From contig NZ_LZSU01000003.1 in NCBI RefSeq assembly GCF_001665575.1, forward strand, positions 20,041 to 84,040: a DNA stretch of 64,000 bases. Direction: 5' to 3'. The notes under the pieces are model-generated. The model had not been told where the DNA came from, did no database searches, and was given only the letters and a program-made list of their open reading frames with translations. This document shows positions 26,074 through 33,670 of this stretch, one piece after another. Position 1 is the stretch's first letter. The number at the start of each line of letters is the position of its first letter. Made by a program: the position numbers and the translations under genes. This DNA comes from Mycobacterium sp. 852013-51886_SCH5428379. GTDB taxonomy: Bacteria; Actinomycetota; Actinomycetes; Mycobacteriales; Mycobacteriaceae.

Positions 26074-27216
26074 TCAGCGCCACCTCTTGGCGATCCACCG
26101 CGCGATCATGTCGGCCTGTTCGCTGCGGGCGCCGGGAGTCGTGAAGTAGTGGTCGGTGTCGATACTGCGCTGGGTCTTGTCCGCGCAGCTCAGCGCGTTG
26201 CTGATCCGTTCGGCGTCCGACGGGAACACCCCGGTGTCCTGGTCGGCCGTGATGACCAGTGCGGGACACCGGATGCGGGCGAGATGCGGTTCTGCGCGCG
26301 TCTGTGCGCGGCGCAGGCTCCACATGCCCAGCCAGTTCCAGAGCGTGCACGCTGCGGCGATGCCGTGCGCGGAGCGGTTCGCGTTCTTCGGCGCCCCGAC
26401 GTAGCAGGTGTTGGCGGGCCGTCTGGATGGTTCCAGGGTGGAGTCCATCATCCGCAGATCGGCCCAGGTTCGCAGCACCGTGAACGGCCGGTCGGAGAAT
26501 CCCGCCGCTCGGACGCGGGTCAGTTCGGCCTCCGCCCAGTCGGTGATGGCGTGGTTGCGCGCGATCTGCGCCGCGCGGTAGCGGTCGACGAACTCGGCGG
26601 AGTACGGCGGACCGTTGCGCTCGTCGAACGGGTCGAGCGCCGGGTCGGTGGCGACGGGGTCGGTCTCGTCGGTCACCGACGCGTCCATCCAGGCGGTCAG
26701 CACGTCGGGCCGGCCAGGGTGCGCCGCGCTGGCGATGTAGCCGTCGGCGGGTGGCAGGTCGCCCAGTCCGGCAGCCGGGCGCATACCTGGCATCGGCTGC
26801 ACGTGTTTGTCGCAGGCTTGCGCCTGATACGCCGCCATCAGTGAACCGCCGCCCGAATTACCCAGCAGCACAACGGTGTCGATGTTCTGCACCTCGCGCA
26901 GCCACCGGACGCCGACGCCGATGTCGACGAGTGCGTGGTCGAGCAGGAAGCTGCTCTCGAAGCCGCGGAAGCGGGTATTCCAGCCGAGGAACCCGATGCC
27001 GCGGGTGGCCAGGTAATCGGCGAGATAGTGCTCGCTGAAGTCGATCTGATAGTGGCTGGCGATGATCGCCACCTTGGGGCGACGGCCGACGCCGCGGTAG
27101 TAGATGCCCTGGCACGGATGACCACCCGATCCCGCACGGCGGGCGCTGGTCGAATCCAGACCCACGAATTCTCTTAGGACCCCAGGGCTTTGGGTGGTGG
27201 ACGCGGTTCTGCTCAT
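26074..27216 (-). CDS. Alpha/beta-hydrolase-fold protein
   Basis: 380-aa predicted serine hydrolase. The nucleophile elbow is GNSGGGSLMAAYQ (nucleophile Ser near 122). The acid is likely in CPALVITADQDTGVFPSDAERI, and the His in SIDTDHYFTTPGAR near the C-terminus, giving a full triad. The substrate is unknown. Its position after fadE6 matches, from memory, Rv0272c. ATG 27216 is chosen because GGAG lies 5 nt before it; the frame extends 34 codons further but without hydrolase-like sequence. A lipid ester or CoA-linked role is suggested only by the fatty-acid genes beside it. Confidence 0.75.
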   Translation of the reverse strand: MSRTASTTQSPGVLREFVGLDSTSARRAGSGGHPCQGIYYRGVGRRPKVAIIASHYQIDFSEHYLADYLATRGIGFLGWNTRFRGFESSFLLDHALVDIGVGVRWLREVQNIDTVVLLGNSGGGSLMAAYQAQACDKHVQPMPGMRPAAGLGDLPPADGYIASAAHPGRPDVLTAWMDASVTDETDPVATDPALDPFDERNGPPYSAEFVDRYRAAQIARNHAITDWAEAELTRVRAAGFSDRPFTVLRTWADLRMMDSTLEPSRRPANTCYVGAPKNANRSAHGIAAACTLWNWLGMWSLRRAQTRAEPHLARIRCPALVITADQDTGVFPSDAERISNALSCADKTQRSIDTDHYFTTPGARSEQADMIARWIAKRWR

Positions 27217-27635
27217 AAAGCTCCGGCACTCGTCGGCGGCTGGCTGCACCGATCTCAGATTGTAGGAGCAGCGTGCCCGCGCCGGTCGGGTTTCGGCCCA
27301 ATGGTTGCTGGAAGTCACCCACCCCGACTTTTGGCAAACGACTGTCGAGGCGTTGCTGGAGACATCTGCCAGGCATTTAGCCGACGGGGGTCTTCGGTAG
27401 CTATTTCGGGAATCGTTTGTCGTAATCCCCTGTCGGGAGCGGTAATCGATGCTTGAGCAGCTCGGGCGAGGTCACCGAGACGGTCAATTACTGACGACTT
27501 CGACAATTTGCCTGCGGGGGGCAAGTTAGACGGCCTACATTGCCCACTGATGCCAGTGGGCCGACCACGTTGACCGTGGTGCAGGGCTTACCGGCGTCGC
27601 ATTCCGGCGACGATCGAACCCGTGAGGATTCCAAG
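27217..27635 (+). other. 419-nt gene-free region with a structured leader for the repeat protein
   Basis: No convincing gene. The first half is upstream DNA of the hydrolase and is less GC-rich than its surroundings. The second half holds four consecutive perfect inverted repeats ahead of the repeat protein: TTGCC/GGCAA (27508-27524), GCCCACTG/CAGTGGGC (27542-27561, 4-nt loop), ACCACG/CGTGGT (27564-27580) and CGTCGC/GCGACG (27595-27612). The ribosome site GAGGA follows directly. If transcribed, the leader would be strongly folded and could control translation. It does not match a riboswitch consensus that I can recall. Confidence 0.5.
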
Positions 27636-30600
27636 ATGAGTGTGCCCGCGCGACGCGTCCACCAGAACCATCCTTCCGAGGGTTATGCCCGCTATGTCGG
27701 AAGGGTCGGCGCCCTGGCGGTCGCACTCGGGGTCGGGATGGCGATCACGTCGGCGCACGGTGTCGGTCTGGCCCACGCCGACCCGGGGGCCATCTCGGTC
27801 GACCGGTCAGATTCCGGAAACACCTCCGGCGCAACAGCATCGGAAGGCTCGCGCGCGTCGGACAACGCGGGAACGAGGGATGTCGGCGAGTCACCGTCAC
27901 GCACCACGGCCCTGCCGTCCGACGAGGAGGCGCCGTCCGACCGCCTTGTCGAATCCCGCGTGCGCCGCGGCGGTTCGGCAGGCGCCACGCATGGACTGGA
28001 CGCCACGGCGCTTGATTCCGGTGCACTCGACGACGCTGCCGTCGAACGGATTCGGCCGTTCGTCTTTCTTGACGCGCCGATCCGGGGCAGGGAGCCGCGG
28101 GCTACGGTCACCGCCGGCGAATCAGACACCCGGGAGCTACCGGGTGGGTTCGCTGAAAGCCGGCTGAAAGACGCGGGACGAGGCCCGTCGACCGGCGTCG
28201 AGACGGCCCGTCTGGCCGACGGCCGAGAGTGGCTCACCTCGTGGCGGTCATCGCCGGCCGCGGAGCGGGGGAGGGCGCTGTCGACGTGGGCAGCGTCGCC
28301 GGTGGCGACGACACCGGATGCGGCGTTCGAGGCGACCGCCCCGGTGACGTCGTTCGTCAGCGCCGTTCTCACGCCTTTCGTCGGTGTCGCGGGACGTACC
28401 GCGCCCGCCCAGCCGCTGTCGGTCTGGACGATGCTGAACCTCCTCGGTCGGGAGATGCAGCGCACCTGGTTCAACCGCCGTCCGCAGATCAGGGACCAGC
28501 ATCATCACGTCGAACTCGGCGATGCGCGCGATGTCAGCCAACGCATCCCGCTCGGCGGCTTCGACCCCGACGGTGATGTGTTGCAGTACTCGGTTGCCGA
28601 GCGTGGGGAGGCGGGTGGCCCGCGGTTCGGCACGGTCACCATCGATCAGGCGACGGGTACCTACACCTACGATCCGGACGACAGTTTCGCGCGGTCCGGT
28701 GGAACCGACACCTTCGTCGTCCGGTTGGCCGATTCCTCCCCGCGGCCCCTGCACCGACTCCTCGCCTTGCTCCGCGGCGGAAACACCGACTTCGCCGTCG
28801 TCAACGTCACGGTGGCCCCGGTCCGGACCCCGCCTCCGCCCGTGAACACGCCGCCCGTGAAACCGCCGCCCGTGGATCCGCCGCCTGCCGACCTGGCGCC
28901 GGTGGCCATCCCCGACAGCTTCCGGATGGATGAGAACACTTCGCTGACCGGCAATGTGCTCACCAACGACATCGACCAGACGCCCGACGACGACACCGCT
29001 CTGACAGTCGAAATGGCCGCCGGCCCCACCCACGGCTCGCTGACGCTCAACAAAGACGGGTCGTTCACCTACAAGCCCGACGCGAACTTCAGTGGACGGG
29101 ACTCCTTCGATTACCGGGTCGTCCATGGCTCGGTCGTCGGCAACGTCACGACCGCCACCATCATCGTCGCGGCGCCCGTCGATGCTCTGGTGGTGGAGTT
29201 GCCCGCCGGCGGTGGCGTCACCGGTGCCGAGGATTCGGCGATCGCGTTGGGGATCGCGGTGTCGACTCGAGATCCGGAGGAGGTGGTGACGGTCACCATC
29301 CAGGGTGTCCCGGACGGGGCGGTGCTGTCGTCGGGCGCGGACAACGGTGACGGCAGCTGGACGTTGGATCGTGCTGATCTCGCGGGTCTGACGGTGACGC
29401 CGCCCGTGGATTTCGCGGGGTCGTTCGATCTAACGGTGACCGCAGTCGGCGCCGACGGGTCAGCGGAGGCAGCCGTGCTCACGGTGACGGTGGAGCCGGT
29501 CACCGATCCGCCGGCGCTGGAACTGCCGGCCGGTCAAGTGGTGATCGGGCGGGAGGATTCGGCGATCGCACTGGGCATCAACGTCTCGAGCGGTGATTCC
29601 GATGAGACGGTGACGGTCCGGATCGAGGGCGTCCCGGAGGGCGCGGTCCTGTCGGCAGGCGCCGACAACGGTGACGGCACGTGGACGTTGACGGCGGCGG
29701 AGGCGGCCAACGTGTCGATCAGTCCGGCCCAGGATTATTTCGGGACTTTCACCTTGGCGATCACCGCCACGGCTACCGATTCGAGCGGCGCGGTCGCCTC
29801 CACCGCCGCATCGTTGGTGGTCGATGTCGTCAACGTGGGCGATATCCCGCAGTTGCAACTGCCGGGTGATGAGAATCAGATCGTCACCGGTCGAGAGGGG
29901 GCTCCTCTGGACATCGGTTTTGCCGTCGTGACACCTGATGTCGGCTCGGACGTCACGATCACCATCGGCGAGGTGCCCGCCGATGCGGTGTTGTCGGCGG
30001 GGATCGACAACGGTGATGGCACATGGACTTTGACGGCTGATGAGGCGGCCGACCTGTCGATCACCATGCCCGAGGACTACTCCGGCTGGTTCGGTCTGAC
30101 GATCTTTGCGGAGGTTCGTGACGCGGCGGGTGAGGGCGGCTCCATCTTCACGTCCCTGGTCGTGGACTTCAGGCCGGTTGCGGATGTGCCGGCGGTGGAG
30201 CTGCCCGACGGTGGACTGGTGACCGGGGCGGAAGACACCTCGATTGCGTTGGGGCTCAACGTGTCGAGCCCCGATCCGGACGAGTCGGTGGCAGTCTTCA
30301 TCGCCGGTGTCCCGGTCGGGGCGAAGCTGTCCCGGGGATCCGATCAGGGCGACGGCACGTGGCTCGTCGAAGCCCATGACTTGAGCAACCTCACCATCAC
30401 CCCGCCCGCCGACAGCGCCGACGACTTCATCCTGACCATCTGGGCCGTGGCCACCGAGGGCGGCCAATCGATGGAGTCGGTACCGATGCGCCTGCGTGTG
30501 ACCGTGAACGCGGTGGCGGACGCGTCAACCGCATGGGGGCAAGACGTCAGGGCAGGCTTCGGTGACCCGATCGGACTCGTCGTCGGTGGCCAACTCGCCG

Positions 30601-31643
30601 ACACCGACGGATCGGAGACGCTCACCTATCGCATATCGGGTGTGCCCGACGGGTTCAGCCTGAACCAGGGAATCAACAACGGCGACAACTCCTGGACGTT
30701 GCGTCAGGAGCAGTTGGCCGATCTGCGGCTCGTCGCACCGCACCGCTTCCAGGGGTCGCTTGCGCTCAACGTCACCCCGGTGGCACACGACGAGGACGGT
30801 TCGACGGCCGCGGGCGAAGGTTCGTTCTTCGTCGTGACCATCGGCGCCGGCGGCCCGCACGTCGACATCGAGGCCTTGCGGCGGCCGGGCGCTATCGGTG
30901 TCGGCGTCATCGTGGACGGGGTGGAAGTCGACTCGCTGGCCTCATCCGGTGAGCTCGGGACGCCGGAGGGTGTGTTCGTCCGAGAGGGTGGACAGATCGA
31001 CGGAGACGCACTGCTGGACCGTCTGCGCACTTCGGTGGGCCTGCTGATGTCCGGGTTCGAGCTGTCCGGTCTGCCCGACGGCACCATCGTGAACGGCACC
31101 ACGGTCACCAACGGCCGGTGGATGAGTGGTGGAATCCTGGGTCTGCCGACGGACGGGACGCTCGACATCGTCCTGCCTCCCGATGCCGATGCGGATTTCT
31201 TGCTCCGCGTCACCACGTTCGGGCTCCTGGGGATGCCGACGACGGTGGTGACGACGCCGGTGACGGTGATGGCATCCGCCGACCCGGTCGCGAAGGCCCG
31301 CAGCGTGGCCGTCGACCGGGGTGACGGCACCGTCGCTCTGAACATCGACGGGGAGCTGACCGACACCGACGGTTCGGAGACTTTGAGCTACCTCATCAGT
31401 GGCGTACCGGCCGGCTTCCGCTTCAACCAGGGCATCGACAACGGCAACGGGACGTGGAGTCTGACGGCGGAAGATCGGGCCGGCCTGGTTCTGACGCCGC
31501 CGGCGGACTGGGCGGGACCGTACTCCGTCAAAGTGGTCGTGTCGCACATCGTGACCGAGCGAGAAGGAGATCAGGCTGTCGTCCAGACGGGCGCGTCGGT
31601 GACCGTCTCCGGCGCCCGCTCGGAGACCAAACGGGACCTGTAG
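27636..31643 (+). CDS. Large exported Ig/cadherin-like repeat protein, adhesin-like
   Basis: 1335 aa. An N-terminal export signal (VGALAVALGVGMAITSAHG, ending AHADPG near residue 48) is followed by about 230 disordered Ser/Arg-rich residues. Then come a cadherin-like domain (about 285-398), a Pro-rich linker (PPPVNTPPVKPPPVDPPP), a VCBS/tandem-95 type domain (about 419-512), and at least five repeats of about 110 aa. The repeat core reads GVP-GA-LS-G-DNGDGTWTL--, known from RTX/LapA-type adhesins of Gram-negatives. No sortase motif, RTX nonapeptides or C-terminal anchor is visible. ATG 27636 has GAGGA at 7-nt spacing. It sits where other mycobacteria have regulator/dioxygenase genes, so it looks like an accessory insertion. 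A surface adhesion role is inferred. Confidence 0.75.
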   Translation: MSVPARRVHQNHPSEGYARYVGRVGALAVALGVGMAITSAHGVGLAHADPGAISVDRSDSGNTSGATASEGSRASDNAGTRDVGESPSRTTALPSDEEAPSDRLVESRVRRGGSAGATHGLDATALDSGALDDAAVERIRPFVFLDAPIRGREPRATVTAGESDTRELPGGFAESRLKDAGRGPSTGVETARLADGREWLTSWRSSPAAERGRALSTWAASPVATTPDAAFEATAPVTSFVSAVLTPFVGVAGRTAPAQPLSVWTMLNLLGREMQRTWFNRRPQIRDQHHHVELGDARDVSQRIPLGGFDPDGDVLQYSVAERGEAGGPRFGTVTIDQATGTYTYDPDDSFARSGGTDTFVVRLADSSPRPLHRLLALLRGGNTDFAVVNVTVAPVRTPPPPVNTPPVKPPPVDPPPADLAPVAIPDSFRMDENTSLTGNVLTNDIDQTPDDDTALTVEMAAGPTHGSLTLNKDGSFTYKPDANFSGRDSFDYRVVHGSVVGNVTTATIIVAAPVDALVVELPAGGGVTGAEDSAIALGIAVSTRDPEEVVTVTIQGVPDGAVLSSGADNGDGSWTLDRADLAGLTVTPPVDFAGSFDLTVTAVGADGSAEAAVLTVTVEPVTDPPALELPAGQVVIGREDSAIALGINVSSGDSDETVTVRIEGVPEGAVLSAGADNGDGTWTLTAAEAANVSISPAQDYFGTFTLAITATATDSSGAVASTAASLVVDVVNVGDIPQLQLPGDENQIVTGREGAPLDIGFAVVTPDVGSDVTITIGEVPADAVLSAGIDNGDGTWTLTADEAADLSITMPEDYSGWFGLTIFAEVRDAAGEGGSIFTSLVVDFRPVADVPAVELPDGGLVTGAEDTSIALGLNVSSPDPDESVAVFIAGVPVGAKLSRGSDQGDGTWLVEAHDLSNLTITPPADSADDFILTIWAVATEGGQSMESVPMRLRVTVNAVADASTAWGQDVRAGFGDPIGLVVGGQLADTDGSETLTYRISGVPDGFSLNQGINNGDNSWTLRQEQLADLRLVAPHRFQGSLALNVTPVAHDEDGSTAAGEGSFFVVTIGAGGPHVDIEALRRPGAIGVGVIVDGVEVDSLASSGELGTPEGVFVREGGQIDGDALLDRLRTSVGLLMSGFELSGLPDGTIVNGTTVTNGRWMSGGILGLPTDGTLDIVLPPDADADFLLRVTTFGLLGMPTTVVTTPVTVMASADPVAKARSVAVDRGDGTVALNIDGELTDTDGSETLSYLISGVPAGFRFNQGIDNGNGTWSLTAEDRAGLVLTPPADWAGPYSVKVVVSHIVTEREGDQAVVQTGASVTVSGARSETKRDL
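29187..30528 (+). repeat. Four in-frame 330-340-nt coding repeats within the adhesin-like gene
   Basis: Modules begin near 29187, 29517, 29854 and 30196. Each encodes about 110 residues starting with ELP-G--V-G-EDS-IALG and including the DNGDGTWTL core. A diverged fifth unit (30529-30855) and a C-terminal unit (about 31285-31620) carry DTDGSETL--ISGVP-GF--NQGI instead. Divergence at the DNA level is high, so copies are old and not obvious recombination substrates. Confidence 0.75.
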
Positions 31644-31648
31644 ACCGC

Positions 31649-32278
31649 TCAGTACAGGCGCGGATCCGACAGCTGGCCGATCATGGCCGTGAGCTGGTCG
31701 ACGAGCTGGTCCTTGTCGAGCGCGACGTCGCCTGCCAGCCACGCGCTGATCGTCTGGGCCACACCGCCGACGACGAAGTGCGCGGCCGCCGTGATCCGCG
31801 GGGTCGGGCTCTGCTGGAGCGCGGTGCTGGCGTGTCGGCCCGACAGCATCGCGAACAGCGCTCCCGACTCGGCCCGTTTGCGCATGACGACCGCGTTGGA
31901 CAGTTTGGAGCTGAACAGCAGCCGTCCGACGCGCGGATCGTCGGCCACGGTGCGCACGATGTCGGTCATCACGGCGCGGATGCGATGCCGCGGTTCGGCG
32001 GATGCGGCCGCGGCCTGGGTGGTGCCGGCGATGCCACCGATCACCCAGTCGAAGACTGCGGCCACGAATTCGTCCTTGTCCGCGAAGGCTTCATAGAAGT
32101 AGCGCACGGTGACACCGGCCTGGCGGCAGATGGCGCGCACGGTCAACTCGGCAGGTCCTTCGAGGATGTCGTGTTCGGGGGAGCCGAGAAGCTCCAGTCC
32201 GGCCTCCAGGAACCGCATGCGGCGGTGCGCGGCGCGCTCGGGCGCCTCGACGCCGCGGTAGGGCCGGACCTGTGCCAT
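31649..32278 (-). CDS. TetR-family transcriptional regulator
   Basis: 209-aa repressor-type protein. The N-terminal HTH (about 15-65) includes LTVRAICRQAGVTVRYFYEAF, the recognition helix and YF motif of TetR proteins. The rest is a helical ligand domain. It is divergent from the MpaB/DUF2236 gene with an 83-bp shared promoter region, so that gene is its likeliest target. The pair matches, from memory, Rv0275c-Rv0276. The gene ends 5 nt from the convergent repeat-protein gene. Confidence 0.83.
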   Translation of the reverse strand: MAQVRPYRGVEAPERAAHRRMRFLEAGLELLGSPEHDILEGPAELTVRAICRQAGVTVRYFYEAFADKDEFVAAVFDWVIGGIAGTTQAAAASAEPRHRIRAVMTDIVRTVADDPRVGRLLFSSKLSNAVVMRKRAESGALFAMLSGRHASTALQQSPTPRITAAAHFVVGGVAQTISAWLAGDVALDKDQLVDQLTAMIGQLSDPRLY

Positions 32279-32361
32279 CAGTCCATCTTGCTTGACAGCC
32301 CTTCGCGCTACAGTGGACGATCAGGAAACATTCGTTCTCACTTTTGCTCCCGAGGTGGACC

Positions 32362-33267
32362 ATGACCGTCAGCGCACTGACCTCGCAGGTGGATCGGCCG
32401 GTCACGGATCCGGCGCGGCCCGACCGGATGCCCGGTGGGCGGCGGCTCGGTAAAGCGACGTTCGACGACGGACTGATGGGTGTGGCCCTGCTGGCCGGCC
32501 CGGCGAACGTGATCATGCAGCTGGCACGCCCCGGCGTCGGCTACGGCGTGATGGAGAGCCGGGTCGACAGCGGCCGGGTGGACCTGCACCCGATCAAGCG
32601 GGCCCGCACCACCTTCACCTATCTGGCCGTGGCGACCAACGGCACCGACGAACAGAAGGCCGCTTTCCGCCGGGCCGTCAACGGCGCCCACGCGCAGGTG
32701 TACTCGACCGATGAGAGCCCGGTGAAGTACCACGCCTTCGACAAGGATCTGCAGCTGTGGGTCGCGGCGTGCCTCTACAAAGGCGGCGTCGACGTCTTTC
32801 GCATCTTCATCGGCGACATGGACGACGAGACCGCTGAGCAGCACTTTCGCGACAGCGCGACCATGGGCACCACGCTGCAGGTGCCGCTCGAGATGTGGCC
32901 CGCCGACCGCGCCGCTTTTGACAAGTACTGGCAGGAGTCGCTCGACCAGGTGCACATCGACGACGCGGTGCGCGAATACCTGTATCCGATCGCCGTGGGG
33001 CGCCTGCGCGGGTTGCAGGCCCCCGGACCGCTGCAGCGCCGCCTGGAGGCCTTCAACCTGCTGATCACCACCGGCTTCCTGCCGCAGCGGTTCCGCGACG
33101 AGATGCGGCTCCCGTGGGACGCCGAACACCAGCGGCGCTTCGACCGGGTGATGGGCGCCCTGCGGACCGTCAACAACCTCCTGCCGCGGCCCCTGCGCCG
33201 GTTCCCGTTCAACGTCCTGCTGATGGACCTCGACCGGCGAATCCGCACCGGCCGTCCGCTCATCTGA
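32362..33267 (+). CDS. MpaB/DUF2236 family oxygenase-like protein
   Basis: 301-aa protein of the DUF2236 (MpaB / latex-clearing-protein-like) family. Family members hold b-type heme and oxidise unknown substrates. Supporting features are LLAGPANVIMQLARPGVGYGV near the N-terminus, RARTTFTYLAVATNGTDEQK, and the histidine-containing VNGAHAQV region, a likely heme ligand site. ATG 32362 has a GAGGTGG ribosome site. It is divergent from the TetR gene, which likely controls it. The heme assignment is from family knowledge. Confidence 0.75.
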   Translation: MTVSALTSQVDRPVTDPARPDRMPGGRRLGKATFDDGLMGVALLAGPANVIMQLARPGVGYGVMESRVDSGRVDLHPIKRARTTFTYLAVATNGTDEQKAAFRRAVNGAHAQVYSTDESPVKYHAFDKDLQLWVAACLYKGGVDVFRIFIGDMDDETAEQHFRDSATMGTTLQVPLEMWPADRAAFDKYWQESLDQVHIDDAVREYLYPIAVGRLRGLQAPGPLQRRLEAFNLLITTGFLPQRFRDEMRLPWDAEHQRRFDRVMGALRTVNNLLPRPLRRFPFNVLLMDLDRRIRTGRPLI

Positions 33268-33592
33268 CCCGGCGCCACCGTCAGCATCGATTGCTGGCGG
33301 GCGGCCATCGCGCCGCGCGGCGCACCCTCTTCGGCGGTGACGACGCCCGGGCTGACCGCGACGCAGGGTGGTCGTCGGTGAGGTGGCGCCGCCGCCCGTC
33401 GGGACATCGGCCGCCAGGCCCGCAGAGCCACCCGCGAACCGTGGCGCCCGTCGTTCGACCGGCGGGAATCCCCGTCCGGTCCGGCCGTCCGGTCATCGTC
33501 CGACGGCCCGCACCCGGGCCCGAAGTCGGCGCTCATCCCCTGGTCACGGGTGCTGTGGGAGTGATCAGGCGCACCGGCGTGCGTCTGGACGG
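33268..33592. other. 325-nt non-coding stretch upstream of the ESX-3 control region
   Basis: No ORF here has a ribosome site, domain or codon pattern that I can support; the frames open across it are antisense or out-of-frame extensions of neighbouring genes. It is GC-rich and holds no clear hairpin. It separates the MpaB-like gene from the ESX-3 iron-box promoter and may be remnant DNA, since other mycobacteria carry PE_PGRS/PPE genes at this position. Confidence 0.5.
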
Positions 33593-33611
33593 TTAGCTTA
33601 TGCAATGCTAA
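33593..33611. promoter_or_regulatory. IdeR-type iron box 1 upstream of eccA3
   Basis: TTAGCTTATGCAATGCTAA agrees with the 19-bp IdeR consensus (TTAGGTTAGGCTAACCTAA) at 14 of 19 positions, including both ends. ESX-3 is known to be repressed by IdeR plus iron in mycobacteria. The location, 60-78 nt upstream of the proposed eccA3 GTG, is right for a promoter operator. Confidence 0.7.
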
Positions 33612-33629
33612 CTTCCACCTGAAGTTAGC
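33607..33629. promoter_or_regulatory. 9-bp palindrome between the two iron boxes
   Basis: GCTAACTTC (33607-33615) and GAAGTTAGC (33621-33629) are perfect inverted repeats around CACCT, sharing bases with both iron boxes. The arms contain the TTAGC/GCTAA half-sites of IdeR, so the whole block may be one composite operator binding several IdeR dimers. Confidence 0.55.
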
Positions 33630-33643
33630 CTCACCAAACCTAA
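33625..33643. promoter_or_regulatory. IdeR-type iron box 2 upstream of eccA3
   Basis: TTAGCCTCACCAAACCTAA agrees with the IdeR consensus at 13 of 19 positions, best in the right half (AACCTAA). It lies 32 bp downstream of box 1, about three helical turns, so dimers would occupy the same face. Confidence 0.62.
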
Positions 33644-33670
33644 AGGGAGACAGCGGGGGTTCATGCCTCC

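Noticed and set aside
27508..27612. Cobalamin or c-di-AMP riboswitch before the repeat protein
   Set aside because: The hairpins lack the conserved B12-box and ydaO core sequences; only simple stem-loops can be supported.
33268..33670. Possible small gene or gene remnant in the gap before eccA3
   Set aside because: No ORF has a ribosome site or recognisable sequence; the open frames are extensions of neighbouring shadow ORFs.
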